From Helichrysum umbraculigerum (taxonomy: Eukaryota > Streptophyta > Magnoliopsida > Asterales > Asteraceae), in NCBI GenBank assembly GCA_949592205.1, contig CATIUR010000006.1:11859001-11923000 (forward strand): a stretch of DNA of 64,000 bases, read 5' to 3'. The position numbers were made by a program, and so were the translations under genes. This document shows positions 10,831 to 23,860 of this stretch, one piece after another. The notes under the pieces were generated by a model. It did no database searches and was not told where the DNA came from. It saw only the letters and a program-made list of their open reading frames with translations. Each line of letters begins with the position of its first letter. Position 1 is the stretch's first letter.

Positions 10831-13490
10831 ATTTTTATGTATATACTCTGTTTTCCAACCCCATTAAACCAAAACCTATTCTTGTGAAAAATGAGTGACT
10901 TACCGACTTATAATATTTTTGAAAAATACTAGTCGGTAGGTGAGAAACTGAAATTGAAAGCTTACAGTTTGAGTTTAGGAGGTGTAAGCTCTAAATCTTA
11001 TATTTTTTGGTAAGTGTTTTGGCCAGAGCTCAAACAAATGAATTAACATAAACAGATAAAAACTTAAAAATGAAGACTTTAAGACATTAGATAAAGGGTA
11101 ACTATGTAAACTTTATCTTATCTTATATATCTACCAATGATATAAGAAAAAGCTCTTTATTACAGTGGTAAAATTTAAAAAATTACACATCAGTACCTCA
11201 ATAGTATGAGACTGTAGCTAACTTATTAAACTGAATCCCCTTGATCTTCTTGTCTACATACCCACGTCTGGTCCATATGTTCCACCCACTTTTCATTTAA
11301 CCTATAAGAAAAGAAATGGTAGACACCTCCATCCCCATTTGCCTTTTTTTTTTTCTTCACTTTTTTCTTCTTATTTAACTATCTTCTTCCAAGCCTTCTT
11401 CAGATGCTTTAGGTAATTTGTCTTCCACTTAAGTTGGTTTGGGGTTTGATGATAATATTTTGTTTAACTCTATCAGAAATTTTGTATATCTCTTTTCGTT
11501 GTTAGTTTGTTACTGTTATTCTATGCTACTTACATGTTACGACTTTTGTTATAGTAGGATTGTATTATCATGCGGCTCATAAAGTTGTTGAGTAACAATG
11601 GAGTATAAACCCACTTCTATGTAAGACATAAAAGGTATGTAATTTCATCAATATTGATGAAATGTGTACCATATTTCAAAGGTTTGATACGTGTGGGTAT
11701 CTGCGACCGTCTGAATTTACTTTGAGGCTGATTTCTTTTCGTTGTTAAGATCACAAAGTCACAATCTTTATGGATGGCCATGTAGGTGGAGTGGTGGAAA
11801 AGGTGTGTGGAAGAATACAGTTGGCTTTCATGCAGTCTGTTTTATACAAATGTAGAGAAACATTTGGCATCATGCTTATCGTATCACTTTTCATAGAGTG
11901 GTAATTTGTCTCTGGGTTGCACATATTGTTCTTCCTTGAGAGGGTAGTATTTTCCAGAGGTTGTAATATAATGAATAACTTTTTTTATTTTATTATTTTT
12001 ATCTCTAATGACTAATGAACAAACAGTGCTAAAATGTTAGTATTATAACTTGCATCATCCAAACGCGGAAGAGTTTGTTGTCTATATGGCATCTTGATTA
12101 ATTTTCTATGACTCAAAAGTGATAAAATGACAATTGGAAGCATCAAATTCGAAGTTATATGTTACCCTTTACAAAATGATTTATTATTCTATATTTAATC
12201 CCTATTACTTATTGTTTCATGAATTAACTTATAAGATTTTTTAGATGTTTAAAATAAAATTATTAAAGGGAATTGAAAACGTCATATTGAAAATCAAATA
12301 ATAAGATGTAAATAGTTGGTGTATATGTAATTAAATTGAATTTAAAGTTGATTTTATACGTCAAACTTGGATTTAGTTTATAATGAAAAAATGTTTTAAT
12401 ATGCCCAGTGCTAAAATATGTTAGTGTATATGATATATTAGTACCTCCGTCACTAACTTTTCATATCAACCGCTTTCAATCATATTTTTACCTCAATGAA
12501 CCCGTTTTCCCCTTTTCTTCTTAATACTTTTTTTAATACAACAATAATTTTATTGTTGAAATCTCCACAAAGATGTAGAAAATGGAAACCAAATTCTTCG
12601 TTGCAATGAAAAATTGACTTATGACTTTCCAATCATAAAAATCCAACCCAACCCAACCTCGCTGAGATGGACAAAATCCCAGCAACCCCAAATCCACTTT
12701 TGTCGCTCTAATCTTTTCTCCAAGGGGTTCTTGGAATTTTGTGCTTTGTATATCTTCTACTTTTAGTTATTACAAATGGGGTTATCATAGGAGGGTATTT
12801 GTAATTTCACTTTTGATATAAATTGTTCATTCTAGAGATGGTTTTTTAAAGAAAGCACGTTGCACTTTACTTTTTAAAAATTTTGTTTTCTTACTAGCAA
12901 AATGCAGACAATCAATTTTCTTCCAAACACCTTTTCTGAATAATCGCTCCAACATACAGTCCAAACACCCTCTATATAGGTGTCATTAACACAACTATTT
13001 ATTAAATAGTAAGTTTAAATGCTCACATTTCTATACAATCATCTCTCTTTTGAACAAGGATAACTAAAATCAGCAAAAGAAAGTCCAATTATAAGAGTTA
13101 TGGTTTCCAATTTTAATTTACTAATTATTGCTAATTCCTAGTTCAATTACAAGATCACTTTTCAAAATCTATTTATACATATTAAGTTTGTGCATTATTG
13201 TTATTATACCTTTCACCACTTTTTTCATTATATATGCTATCTTGAATTTACAATTCTTTTATTGATATGAATAATATACAGTAATTATTTATTTCTTAGA
13301 AGTTCTTTTTATTAATTTCTTACCATTAAAATGTATATATATCTAAGAAAACACAAATCGTCGTGGACCATGTTTTACACGGCCTTAGAATTTTACTAGT
13401 ATAAGAGATAAGAAAAGGTCTTATGTCTCAAAAAGTTGACACATGGCATTTTTAAAAATTGAACTATTCATCACTACAAAATAATAATAA
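10831..13490. other. AT-rich DNA without recognisable genes
   Basis: No supportable ORF, RNA gene or bounded repeat was found. A pyrimidine-rich stretch at 11340-11410 and small direct repeats are present, but nothing diagnostic. Confidence 0.5.
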
Positions 13491-13499
13491 AATTAATAG

Positions 13500-13923
13500 A
13501 TATAATAACAATAATAATAATAATAATAATAATATATAGGAAGCGGACTTAAAGCATCTAATTTCAAAATTGAAGTCCAATTAACCAATCAGAATTCAGT
13601 ATTTATTATTTTATTATTATGAGATTTTATTATTTTTAATTTTGTTAATTTAGTAAAGCAATGAATTTTTAACTAATATTATTATTTTATTTAATCTTAT
13701 ACGAGTAATTTAATTTAATAAAATTATTTCTATACATGTCAGTGTTAGAATATGATTCAATTGCTTTGGCATCACTTAATTAATTCCAAACAATATTGCA
13801 TATCTCTTAACTCATTAAAAATGTTCTAATTTATCACATATCGTATATGAATTCTATCAATATTTATGAAAAATAATTAAAAATTCATAGAGACGTGTGT
13901 ATACGCGGAATTTAGGACTAGTA

Positions 13924-13984
<61 letters not shown>

Positions 13985-14000
13985 TAATAATAATAATAAT
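13500..14000. repeat. Two (AAT/TAA)n microsatellites and a Helitron-like end
   Basis: ATA/AAT triplet runs lie at about 13505-13537 and 13922-14000. Just before the second run, a short hairpin-forming CGTGTGTATACGCG (13893-13906) is followed by CTAG at 13918-13921 and then T. That is the arrangement of a Helitron 3' end (hairpin, about 10 bases, CTRR, host T). The Helitron call is weak without its 5' end. Confidence 0.45.
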
Positions 14001-14457
14001 TTGTTAAAAATTCATTATTTTAAAACAAAATTGTCTAATCATTTGTTTAACAAATAATATTTCCTTAACTACCCCAAGATTTGTCGTGTCTACTCATTCG
14101 ACATATTCACGTCACACTTCGCATTTTCTCTTCTTTAGCAAACGTTTTTCTCGATCTATATACTTCGATAACTTCTTGTCATTCTTTAAATATAAATAGA
14201 GTCATACTATTTCTTTTAATTATATGTAAACCATTCTTACGTTGAAGTATCACCAAATTTTAAGGTAGTTATAGAAAATATTGTAATATGTTCATGTCTA
14301 CTCTTATGACACGTATAGTCGTATACGTCTACAACATATTTCGTAGTTTTATTTAAACAAGCACTTTCACCCTTTATCAAAAAAGGTTTCATATTCTTAA
14401 GGTATCTTTCTCTTTAAATTGTTGAAAACAAAAGGTCAACGATCTCTTAAATCTTTT

Positions 14458-14538
<81 letters not shown>

Positions 14539-14798
14539 GATTATATTTAATCAATTAACAAGGTGTTAAAAAAATCATATATGACTTTGAAAAAGTTCCA
14601 TGAAAACTCTCTTTTCTTCTTCCTCAAAACAAACTGTTCACAAATTTTTAAATGGGAAAATGACACTTAATACATTACCTGAACTTGCATAATGTTAGTG
14701 TAAGGAATGAAATACTTGTGTATATATGAGAATGTTATTGATTAAATAAATAATTTTCCTTCTTTTAAGGCTAATGTTAACATTACCTATATGAGTAG
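14001..14798. other. AT-rich DNA with a compound (AC)n(AT)n microsatellite
   Basis: An AC run at about 14459-14476 continues into a TA run to about 14532. The remainder holds no visible gene. Confidence 0.6.
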
Positions 14799-15263
14799 AG
14801 TTCAAATGAGTATATCAATTTTGTGTGAGAATGGGGGAATTAATCTCAACCACTCATTTTCATCAAATATACATTTCCCTCACATTTTTGAAACTCAAAT
14901 ATCTCACAAACGGTAAGATGAAAAATCATGAAAATTGTACCATAAAATTCAGCGTTTTCTCCTCTTCGATTTGCCGTCCCTCAACCCCAAACCCTAACCC
15001 CTAAACCCCACACTAACACTTGTGTTACTAATTTGTAAACCCACCAAAAAATGAAAATTTTTTTTGTCAAAGGTATGCATTGACGGACGGCAAATCGAAG
15101 AGGATAAAACGCTGAATTTTATGATGTAATTTTTATAATTTTTCGACTTGTCATTTGTGAGATATTTAATTTTAAAAAAGATGGTGGAAATGTGTATTTG
15201 ATGAAAATGAGTGGCTGAGATTGATTACCTCATTCTCACACAAATTCTTATTCTCGTTTGAAC
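14799..15263. mobile_element. Foldback MITE, family 1, copy 1
   Basis: The arms are long inverted repeats: GTTCAAATGAG near 14800 pairs with CTCGTTTGAAC near 15253-15263, and GTGTGAGAATG, AATCTCA and the block around CTTCGATTTGCCGTCC (near 14968) recur inverted near 15085-15240. The centre is a short CCCTAACCC/AAACCCC-rich loop. Related copies are at 28860-29490 and 43495-44133, with a half copy at 44490-44755. Confidence 0.7.
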
Positions 15264-15539
15264 CCCACCCCTACCTATATTATTATCCCCTTTTAATAAA
15301 ATAAAATAAATAAATAACCTTTAGTTTATTTATATGCATGGATGTTATTACCATTACATATATTTATTTTAGTTTATGTCCTTAGTTTCACCAACTAAAT
15401 GTTTGTTAACTTTTATTTGCATCATCTGAAGTACTATAATTTATTAGTAAAAGTAGTTTCTTCATTAGTTACACATTATTGTCATGACTTTTTTTGGTAT
15501 TACTTAATTCTCGGCAAAGTTATTCTTTTTGAATTATCA

Positions 15540-15567
15540 CTAGATTATAACCCGTAAAATTTGCGGG
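15540..15567 (-). mobile_element. Helitron-like 3' terminus (minus strand)
   Basis: CTAG at 15540-15543 is followed, reading right, by a GC-stemmed hairpin CCCGTAAAATTTGCGGG (15551-15567). On the minus strand this reads hairpin, about seven bases, CTAG, then T, the Helitron 3' signature. The element would extend to the right; no 5' TC end was identified. Confidence 0.4.
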
Positions 15568-16350
15568 CTACGTCATAGTCTTAATATGAAGGTTTAATTT
15601 TGTTTTATTGTATAACATATCATTTGACACTTCTTCACGAATGACCTTGTGGAAAAGTTTTGAATTGAAGAAGATGTTTGTATTTTGATAGTAGCTTTAG
15701 ACATTATTAAGAACGTCTATATCATTGAAAATAGTGATTAATAAGAAAATATTAATTCCCAGGGAAAACGAAATCGCTATCACTAATGAAGAATATGATA
15801 AATCACGTCTGTTGCCAAAAATGGTAAATCTAATTATTTTGTTTCAAAATACTCTCATCGTGTATCTCTTCATATAATTTGATTAGGTGCACGTTGGGGT
15901 GAGCATCCATCCATTGAATCGAATTCTGCTGGAGGAAAAAAGAAGGAAGAAAGCTGAATCGAAAAGAAGAATAACAGGACTATTTAGTTCAAACTAAATT
16001 TAGATTAAGAAAATTCGTCAAAAGTTAAAACCAAATAAATGCAATTAAAATAAGGTTACATTAGGATAATTCAAACTTTATTTTGACGTTGATCAAACTC
16101 AGTTGATGAGTTTGATTTTGAAGTAGTTGTTTTCTCTACTCCATACTTAAGCCTAATTACAACATAATTAAAAAAAAATGTAGCATAACATTATATATGT
16201 CTCTTAATCAGTATATTAATATTTCAAAATAAGACATCCAACAATAGTGATGATCTAGCGTTTTGTCCACGTAATGCAGCGGCAACAAAGGATTTTACTC
16301 ACGATAGATTTGTTTAACAACATGTCGTACTTTAGTAAAATTTAAAATAG
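15568..16350. other. AT-rich DNA without recognisable genes
   Basis: No ORF or bounded repeat is supportable here. It may be the body of the minus-strand Helitron whose 3' end is at 15540. Confidence 0.4.
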
Positions 16351-16355
16351 TAATG

Positions 16356-16542
16356 TTGGGAAAATATACCGTGCAGCAAACTGCACGGTTATATTAGTGC
16401 AGTTAGTATTAATGTAGGGACTATTTATGTACAATTGTAAAACTGGAGGGTTAAATGTGTAAAATATAAAACTTTTCCCTCCATCCTATTGGTCAACAGC
16501 ACCATTAAATGGTGCAGTCAACTGCATAGTTTATTTGCCCAA
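16356..16542. mobile_element. 187-bp MITE with perfect TSD TAATG
   Basis: The termini TTGGGAAAATA and TATTTGCCCAA are imperfect inverted repeats that extend inward to TGCAG/CTGCA. TAATG flanks both sides (16351-16355 and 16543-16547). It has no coding capacity, and the superfamily is uncertain from a 5-bp duplication. Confidence 0.65.
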
Positions 16543-16852
16543 TAATGTTATACCAATTTGTATATTATTTTATACACATTATATTTCAATGATTCTAATT
16601 GGTGGTGATAATTCTCGACATAACTTGAAATTTTATATGGAAATAAATGAGGAAGACTTGCATTCTCAAGTTTTAACCTGTCAACTCGTTTAATTTATCT
16701 TATTGAGTTTGGGTTAAAGTCTACGTCAACGGATTGATCGGCCAAACAACACAATGCATGTCGTATATGGGTTGCTTACTTTTGACCCGTTAACCCGCTT
16801 ATCAAATTAGTTTCGAGTTTATAATCTGAACTTTCGACCCGCAAACCTAACT

Positions 16853-17235
16853 TGACCCACATCGCAATCCCTAATTATAATAATTGAAAGCTAATTAAAA
16901 TTTAGACACAAATATCTAATATAGCTATAAAATGCTTCTAGTTATGCATTTAACGTTGTATAAACTAATTTATACTCTTTTGTTTCAAATCAAATGGGCA
17001 AATTCTCTTTTTACAATTGATATATTAACTTTTATAATTACTTAACTTTGTCCCGCACACCTAACTCGACCCACATCGCAATCCCTAATTATAATAATTA
17101 AAAATTAATTAAAATTAAGACACAAATATCTAATATAACTATAAATTGCTTCCAATTATGCATTTGACGTACAATAATTTATACTCTTTTGTTTCAAATG
17201 GGGAAATTCTTTATATAGCATTGATATATTAATTT
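16853..17235. repeat. Direct duplication of about 190 bp
   Basis: The block beginning TTGACCCACATCGCAATCC near 16853 and running to TTGATATATTAA near 17030 is repeated from about 17060 to 17235 with small differences. It is non-coding. Confidence 0.65.
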
Positions 17236-17778
17236 TAATAATTATTTGGAGTCATTTTAAATGTTTAAGTGTTAAATAACATGTAACATCCTCGATTTGG
17301 GCCTAGGAGAATACGGTATTTTTCTTATTTTATTTAGTTATTTAAAATTGTATTTAGAAATATTTAGTATTATTTGGATAATTGTAATTAATAGGTTAAA
17401 TGGTCAAAAGACTTAATGCGATAAATAAATTATTACTTTTTTTAAATTTATTTAGTTGACGGTATAATAAAACGTATTTCTCGCAAATGGTTTTTAAGTT
17501 CCAGACAATAGGTTAAGAAGGGGACTAAAATACACTGAAATATACTTGGGTTAGTTGTGTATGTTGACCTCATTGTTTCATTTCTTGATTTTTTGCTTAA
17601 CTCCCCTAAAAAACACACACACACACTTGAAATTCTTGCAACTAAAAGAGAAATCAAAGAGGAATCATCTTGCAACTTGTAGCTGTGATTTTGATTCAAC
17701 ATTGTCCTCCATCTTCCTCATATTAACATCATCATCATCTTGTGTTCTTCAAAGTGTAAGTGTTTTAAGGTTTTAATG

Positions 17779-20539
17779 TGTAACGCCCCAAAAATATAAA
17801 GGTTTTATTTTAGAACACGAGGGTATATTTATTTTAATGTGGAGTGTTTTAAATAATACGATATAATAGAATACGCAAGTGGTTTCCCAGTTCCAGACAA
17901 TAGAGTTTAAAAGGGATAAATTAAATAGCCGACCTATATGTTTTAATATGTTATTACGTATCATTTTTTTAAAACATTCCAGAGATATTGAGAAAGAGAG
18001 CGAGGGAGAGCTAGAGAAACCACAGGGATGATTTCTACTTCCAAAACCAAACTTTCAATCTTCAATTCTTGATTCTATTTGTTTGATTCTTTCTTTCTAA
18101 TCCTCAAGAACACCATGTAAGTGAGTTTTCTCTATGATTTAACCTAGGGTTTGATTTTTATATGGGTTTCAAAGGGTTAATGGTTTAAATACGAAATTAG
18201 GGTTTTAATTTGATGAAACTAGTGTTAATTAGTGTTTTTATGATTGATTAGTGATGTATAAGCATATATGTGTTCATGATTAACAAGAATTCAAGTTAAA
18301 AGTGAGTAATTTGAAGTATATAGCTAAAGATCAAAGTGGGGTTTTGGTGGGGTTTCATGGAACTAGTGATTATGATATGAAATTGTGTTTAATATGTTTA
18401 ATTGAAGTTAGTAAAGCTTAATAGTAAATGAATTAGTAGCTTAATAGTAAATGAATTAGTGTTAAAGTGAGTAAAAGATTAAGAAATTAGTGATATGTTC
18501 ATAAGTGTTATGTTAAATATTTGTAGAAATAGAGTTAAATTATGAACTAGTGATAATGAAGTATGATTATGATAATTAGATATGAAATTAGTAGAAAAGT
18601 GATGATTGTTAGTGTCTAATTGTTGTTATGATGATATGTATGATTATGTAGGTGTTAAGAGACGTGGAGGCTTATGATGATCAATATGGTGAAATCGTCT
18701 AAGAGATTATGGTGAGTGATACGGGGGTTAAACAGGTGATGTGATTGTGTAGTACCGTATAGCTTGCGGGCTAGAGGTTTACAAAATCAAAGAATAAGTT
18801 ATTTTTTATAATTGTTTAATTTAGTTATTGTGTTAAATTACTTATTTAAATTTAATTGTGCTTAATTGTTATGTGTTTAAGTGTTATTTGGTAAGAAAAG
18901 TAGTGATTTTCTCATTAGCTTGATGTTAGCCAAGTAATGAGTAAGTCACTAGATTAAAGGTAAAGGAAAGAATTGGCGAAGAATAGTATATGATTTGATT
19001 GTGTTGGATCCGGATTGCTGTTGAGTAAGAGGCTACACAATCGGGTGGAAGATATATTGTTGACATATGTGGATTAAATAGTGATGATATAGTGAACAGT
19101 GTATGAATTGGTTGTATGTGTTTCCGGATAGCTTCCGAGCTAGAGGATCGTACAATCACATGAAGGTTGTTTGTTATATGTTTTATTTCTTATGTGTGTT
19201 TTAGATTATGTTAAAGGATGTGTTGATTTGTGTTTTGATTGTTGTTAGTTAGATCATGTGGTATGATTATGTGTAATGATTCGGTAGTGATCAGAAAGTT
19301 AACTGCGGTTAACACAGTGTTCAGTATTTAGTGTTCAGTGTTCAGAGCCCAGTGGTTTTGTGCTTATGTATTATGTTGATATATGTTAAGTGTTATGTAG
19401 TTTACTTGTTTGATTGCCTGTGTACTCACTAAGCAGTTGTGCTTACCCGTTTCAGTGTTTATGTTGTAGGTTGATGTTACGCTAGCGACATGTGGATAGA
19501 AGGGTTATGAGAAGCTAGTGACATGGATATGGAGCATGCTTGTGGTTAGAATATGCTTCTTTCTTTTGAATTGTTGTTTTGATGCTCAATTGTGTAAATC
19601 ACCCAAACAAAGAGTTTTTGAATTAAATATGTTGGTCAATGTGTAGTAGTTGACTTTGAAAGTCAAACCGAGTTATGACGTCTAGTGTATGTTGTTGTCA
19701 AGAGTATGAAGTCATATGATTGGTTTGGTTTGGGTCAAAGTGGTGAAAAGTGATTTAGTGTCGAATGTGATTGGTTGGTCAAATGTGAAGTTGACATATA
19801 GTCAACAGAGTTATAATAGTCAAACGTATGTGGTATTGGGTAGAGTTGTGGTTGTATATGGTAGATTTGGTAAAAGTGTCCAAATGGACACCAAAACGGG
19901 TCAAAAGGGTTAAATCGGGTTAGAATGTAGTTATGTGGGTTTGGACAAGTGTGTTAGACTTGTTTTGATGGGTTGATCATGTGTGCAAAAAGTTAGAGTC
20001 CAAGTATTTATGGTTTGTGATTTGGGTTGTAGTCAAAAAGTGGTTAAAATGGTCGAAAAGTAGTTATACGTCAGTTTTCTCGTAAAACGTGTATTTTGGA
20101 AAAGTGCAAAAATAGAAAGTTTCATTTTGGCATTATGGAGGTGCCTGCAAATTTTCAGGGTCTAAGTGTTTACGAGTAAAAAGTTATGCGCGTTGGAAAT
20201 TCGTAATTTTGGTATTAGTTTGTGCAGCCCTGATTCCTAGGGAATGGGAGTCATTCCTGGGGAATCTGAAGTTAAGTGTTTACAGCAGCCCGGATTCCTG
20301 GGGAATGAGAGTCATTCCTGGGGAATCCGAATCCAAGTGTTAACAGCATGTCTGATTCCTGAGGAATCGGAGTCATTCCTGGGGAATCTCTTATAAATTC
20401 ACATTTTTGTTATTTGAGTCATTATTTGATTAAGAGAATGATATAACGAGTCTCTAATGTCATATTTTAGATGTGGGACCTAATAGAGTGTGTTTTCAGT
20501 GTTAGGTAAAAAAAATGGTTATGTTTTCAGGGCGTTTCA
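17779..20539 (+). mobile_element. Solo LTR (2761 bp) with perfect TSD TAATG
   Basis: The unit runs TGTAACGCCCC... to ...GGGCGTTTCA, near-palindromic ends typical of plant gypsy LTRs. TAATG flanks both sides (17774-17778 and 20540-20544). There is no PBS, coding region or partner LTR. Positions 20230-20400 carry repeated GATTCCTGGGGAATC-like palindromes. The small ORFs at 18926-19159 and 19716-19913 have no support as genes. Confidence 0.88.
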
Positions 20540-21087
20540 TAATGGAAATTGCTTGAATAAATTGGGGATATTGTGGAGTAGTGTTGATTTATGTATAATT
20601 GACATTGTGTGATCCTTGTAGACTGATTTTATGATTGATTTCTTGTGTTATCCATGCTTTAAGTTGAATGAAATGAAGTTAGGTCATAGGTTGGTTGGAA
20701 GATTGATGCATGTATGGAATTGGATGTTAGATGATGTGGTTTGTTATTGTTATATGTTTATACATGTTAGTAGAGGTCATTTACCTGTTAAAATCGTGTA
20801 TTGCAGCTGAGTTTGTAGAAATTGTGGTTTTGGTTCGAGTTGTGTGTTTGTAGAAAAGTGAAGGTCTGAACGACGGGAGAATCCGGCCGGATTCATGGGA
20901 ATCCGGCGGATTCAGGCCATTTTGGGCCTTTTTAAGGGAATCCGGGCGGATTCAGGGGGGCGGATTCCTTAGAATTTGGTCTGGTCCATTTTGGGGTTGA
21001 AAATTGCTCGGGAATCCGGCGGATTCAACATGAATCCGGGCGGATTCACCTGAATCCGGGCGGATTCTTGTGAATCTTGGCGGATTC

Positions 21088-23294
21088 TGTAACACCCAAG
21101 GTTTTCGAAACATTATAATAATGTAATTCAACCCGGAAGCGTCAGTCCCAAAACAAGCTTTTCATTTAATACACATAAAATCCCGCTTATTTCAAACATA
21201 TACATAAAGATTATAGTTATATAAACCGATTTACCAACGTTGGGTGTTATAGAAATTCAAACAACATTGATTTAACAAAATCAATATCAGAGTTATACGC
21301 AAGGTTGTCAAACAATCCATTCCAGCCAACAGCTTCTTGCCCAGCAATTTAAACAATCATAATCTGCAAGAAGTGGGAATGTGGGGGTTAGCTCAAAGCT
21401 AAGTGAGATAGAACTGTAACCGACAGTCCAACTCAGATATAACACATCAGCTTACAATAAATAATCGTAATCACAACAACAATCAATGTTTACATCATCA
21501 AGCACTGTAAACACACAAGCACTAAAGAGGACCGGTGGTCCTTGAGGAACCCTCAAGCCGCGGTGGCCCTCAAGCGACACTTATTAAACCCCACTGAGCT
21601 GCAGGCCAATACAGCGGTTTACCGATAGCCTGTTACTATTATCTCACACGACTAAGATTCCCATTAACGATGTGTACAAGGAATCCTTCATCGTCCAAAC
21701 AATAGTAACCAATGCCCAACATACGTTGACCTCTTTATTAACACATATACGCCTCAAATGCCATATAGCACTTAACACAATTATAATCATAACAGATTAA
21801 TAATTAGTCAACAATAACATATACGGTTACCCGTTGTAACCAAACATGTTATAACTCAATCACACTGAAGGTACAGGTCCACTCACCGATACCTCAGATG
21901 TCCACTCAGTAGTCTAATGTCACTGAGTCTTCTGCTGATCTGAGAATACAACAGAATATCACAAGTTAGTAACTTGTTTCAATATTTCAATGTATCAACA
22001 TAATAAATGCTACTCAAACGGAAATAATCTCTTTATATCATTTCATTTATAAGTATACAACTTATCCCATAAGTATAACATATCATATATGTCAAAACAT
22101 ATATTTTAAATAAAAAGTGCCACTAAAAGGGGTCATTAAAGTGCCACTAAAGCCATATCACATACTATACCAAGTTAACTTTAAACTCTTTTATTTAGTC
22201 CCGTAACCCTTTAAAATTATCCACATTATCATGTATTTCTTCCAATAAAAGTGCCACTAAAGTACCGCCTAAGTGCCACTAAACTACGGTTAAGTGCCAC
22301 TAAAGCACCTCTCAAGTGAAAATAAAATTTATCAAAGATGGCACTTAACACTTATGCATTTTCAGAAATTGCAAAACAAAAACTTGAATTATATTGCCTG
22401 AATCAGAGGGAATACGTCCGTATTCCAGGGAATACGCCGTATTCCAGGGCAATTACAGCCCAGATTTTAAACAGAACCAAAATTAAGGAATACGTTCTTG
22501 AATCCGGTCCGGAATACGCCGGATTCCCCGGAATCCCCTGGATTCCCATGAATACGGCCGGATTCCCCAAATCTTAATTGAATCCGCCGTATTCCCGTGA
22601 ATACGCCGGATTCCCGTGTTCGTCAGACCCTGTACCTGCTGATCAAACCTTATACCCGAATCAAAACCCCAAAATCACCAAATCAAAGTATCCATTCGAT
22701 TACATACAACAAATAACACGTTATAATGTTAACCAACAACACATATCATCATATATCATCATCAATCATCTACATAATCATAAACCCTAAATTATTAGTA
22801 TGTATATATATATATATATAGGATGAATACTTACAACATGAAGAACAAGAAGATGATGGTGATGATCTAGTGAAGAAGATGAAGCTACAAGATCACAAGC
22901 AAACTACAATCTCTCTTTCTATTTCTTTCTTTGATTTCAATGATATGTATGTGTGTGTGTGTAATGAGATGAGATAGAGAAAAAGATCAAAAAGGGAAAA
23001 TGAAATAAAAGGGTCGGTTCCCCCTTTTTAACCCACTCCCAACTAGTACAAAATAATACCCCTTCTAAACCTATTGCCTGGAACCCGAAAATACCCGCTA
23101 GACAAAGTATTTTATTTTACCGTCAGACTCAACTATTTAAAACAAATATTATTTTATTAGTCACAATAATACCTGTGACTCTTTTACCTATTTATTTTCA
23201 AATAAACCAACAATATAATTTCCTAACTCATTTAAATAATTATTTAAATTCGAAAAATACCATAAACGTCTAGGCCCGGTAACAGGATGTTACA
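21088..23294 (-). mobile_element. Solo LTR (2207 bp) with perfect TSD GATTC
   Basis: The plus strand begins TGTAACACCC and ends GGATGTTACA, with GATTC at 21083-21087 and 23295-23299. Similarity to the surrounding older relic shows that its coding orientation is minus. The TSD falls inside the relic's GAATCCG word array. Internal repeats include AAGTGCCACTAAA (several copies, 22110-22310) and GAATACG/CGTATTC words (22410-22620). The 79- and 70-residue ORFs at 22338-22790 only translate these words. Confidence 0.88.
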
Positions 23295-23860
23295 GATTCC
23301 CACCTGTCCCAGAGTTTAACTTTCTTGCTTACTAATACTTGTGTTAATTGACTCGTACACCACGATTTTACTACTCAGTGCATATTTAATTGTTATTATG
23401 TATCTAGACCAAGTTATGCACACTATGGAATTGGTATTAACTTGTAATTCTTTTGTGTTCTCAGATAAACAGAAGACTCAATAACATTAGACTTTTGAGT
23501 GAAGACGGTGATTGTCAAGGGTGAGTGGATCTTGGACTCTCAGTCTAAGTTAGTTGTAACGACATGGTTACAACGGGTAAAATTGATTTATTGCATTGAT
23601 TGCTTAGATAACATATTGCCATGATGGTTATCCCTTGAACGATTATTGGTGTCCTATATGCTATGATAGTTGTGGGCTATTTGATTTGTGGAAGGGCCAA
23701 CTAATGTGTTGGGTTTGTGTACTACTACGTTGGACAACGTAAGTGCTTTGTACATGTGTTGAACACTGAAATTATGTTGTATGAAGTACTAGTACCAAAC
23801 TATCGGTTTAACCACTGACTTGGCCTTAAGTTGTTTTAAGTGTTACTTCCATTAATGTGG

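Larger units (their letters stand above)
17282..23860 (+). mobile_element. Old gypsy-type LTR relic hosting two younger solo LTRs
   Basis: The relic begins TGTAACATCC at 17282 and shares GGGCCTAGG, GGTATTTTTC and later blocks (AGAAGACTCA, CATTAGAC, GGTTACAACGGGTAA near 23470-23580) with the minus strand of the solo LTR at 21088-23294. It is therefore an older member of that family in the opposite orientation. It is interrupted at 17779-20539 and at 21088-23294. Positions 20870-21087 carry an array of GAATCCGG/CCGGATTC words. Its right end is not clear; I stop near 23860, where similarity and structure fade. Confidence 0.55.

Noticed and set aside
22338..22790. Two adjacent plus-strand ORFs with Pro/Gly/Tyr repeats
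   Set aside because: They read the GAATACG/GGATTCC words of a solo LTR with a defined target duplication.
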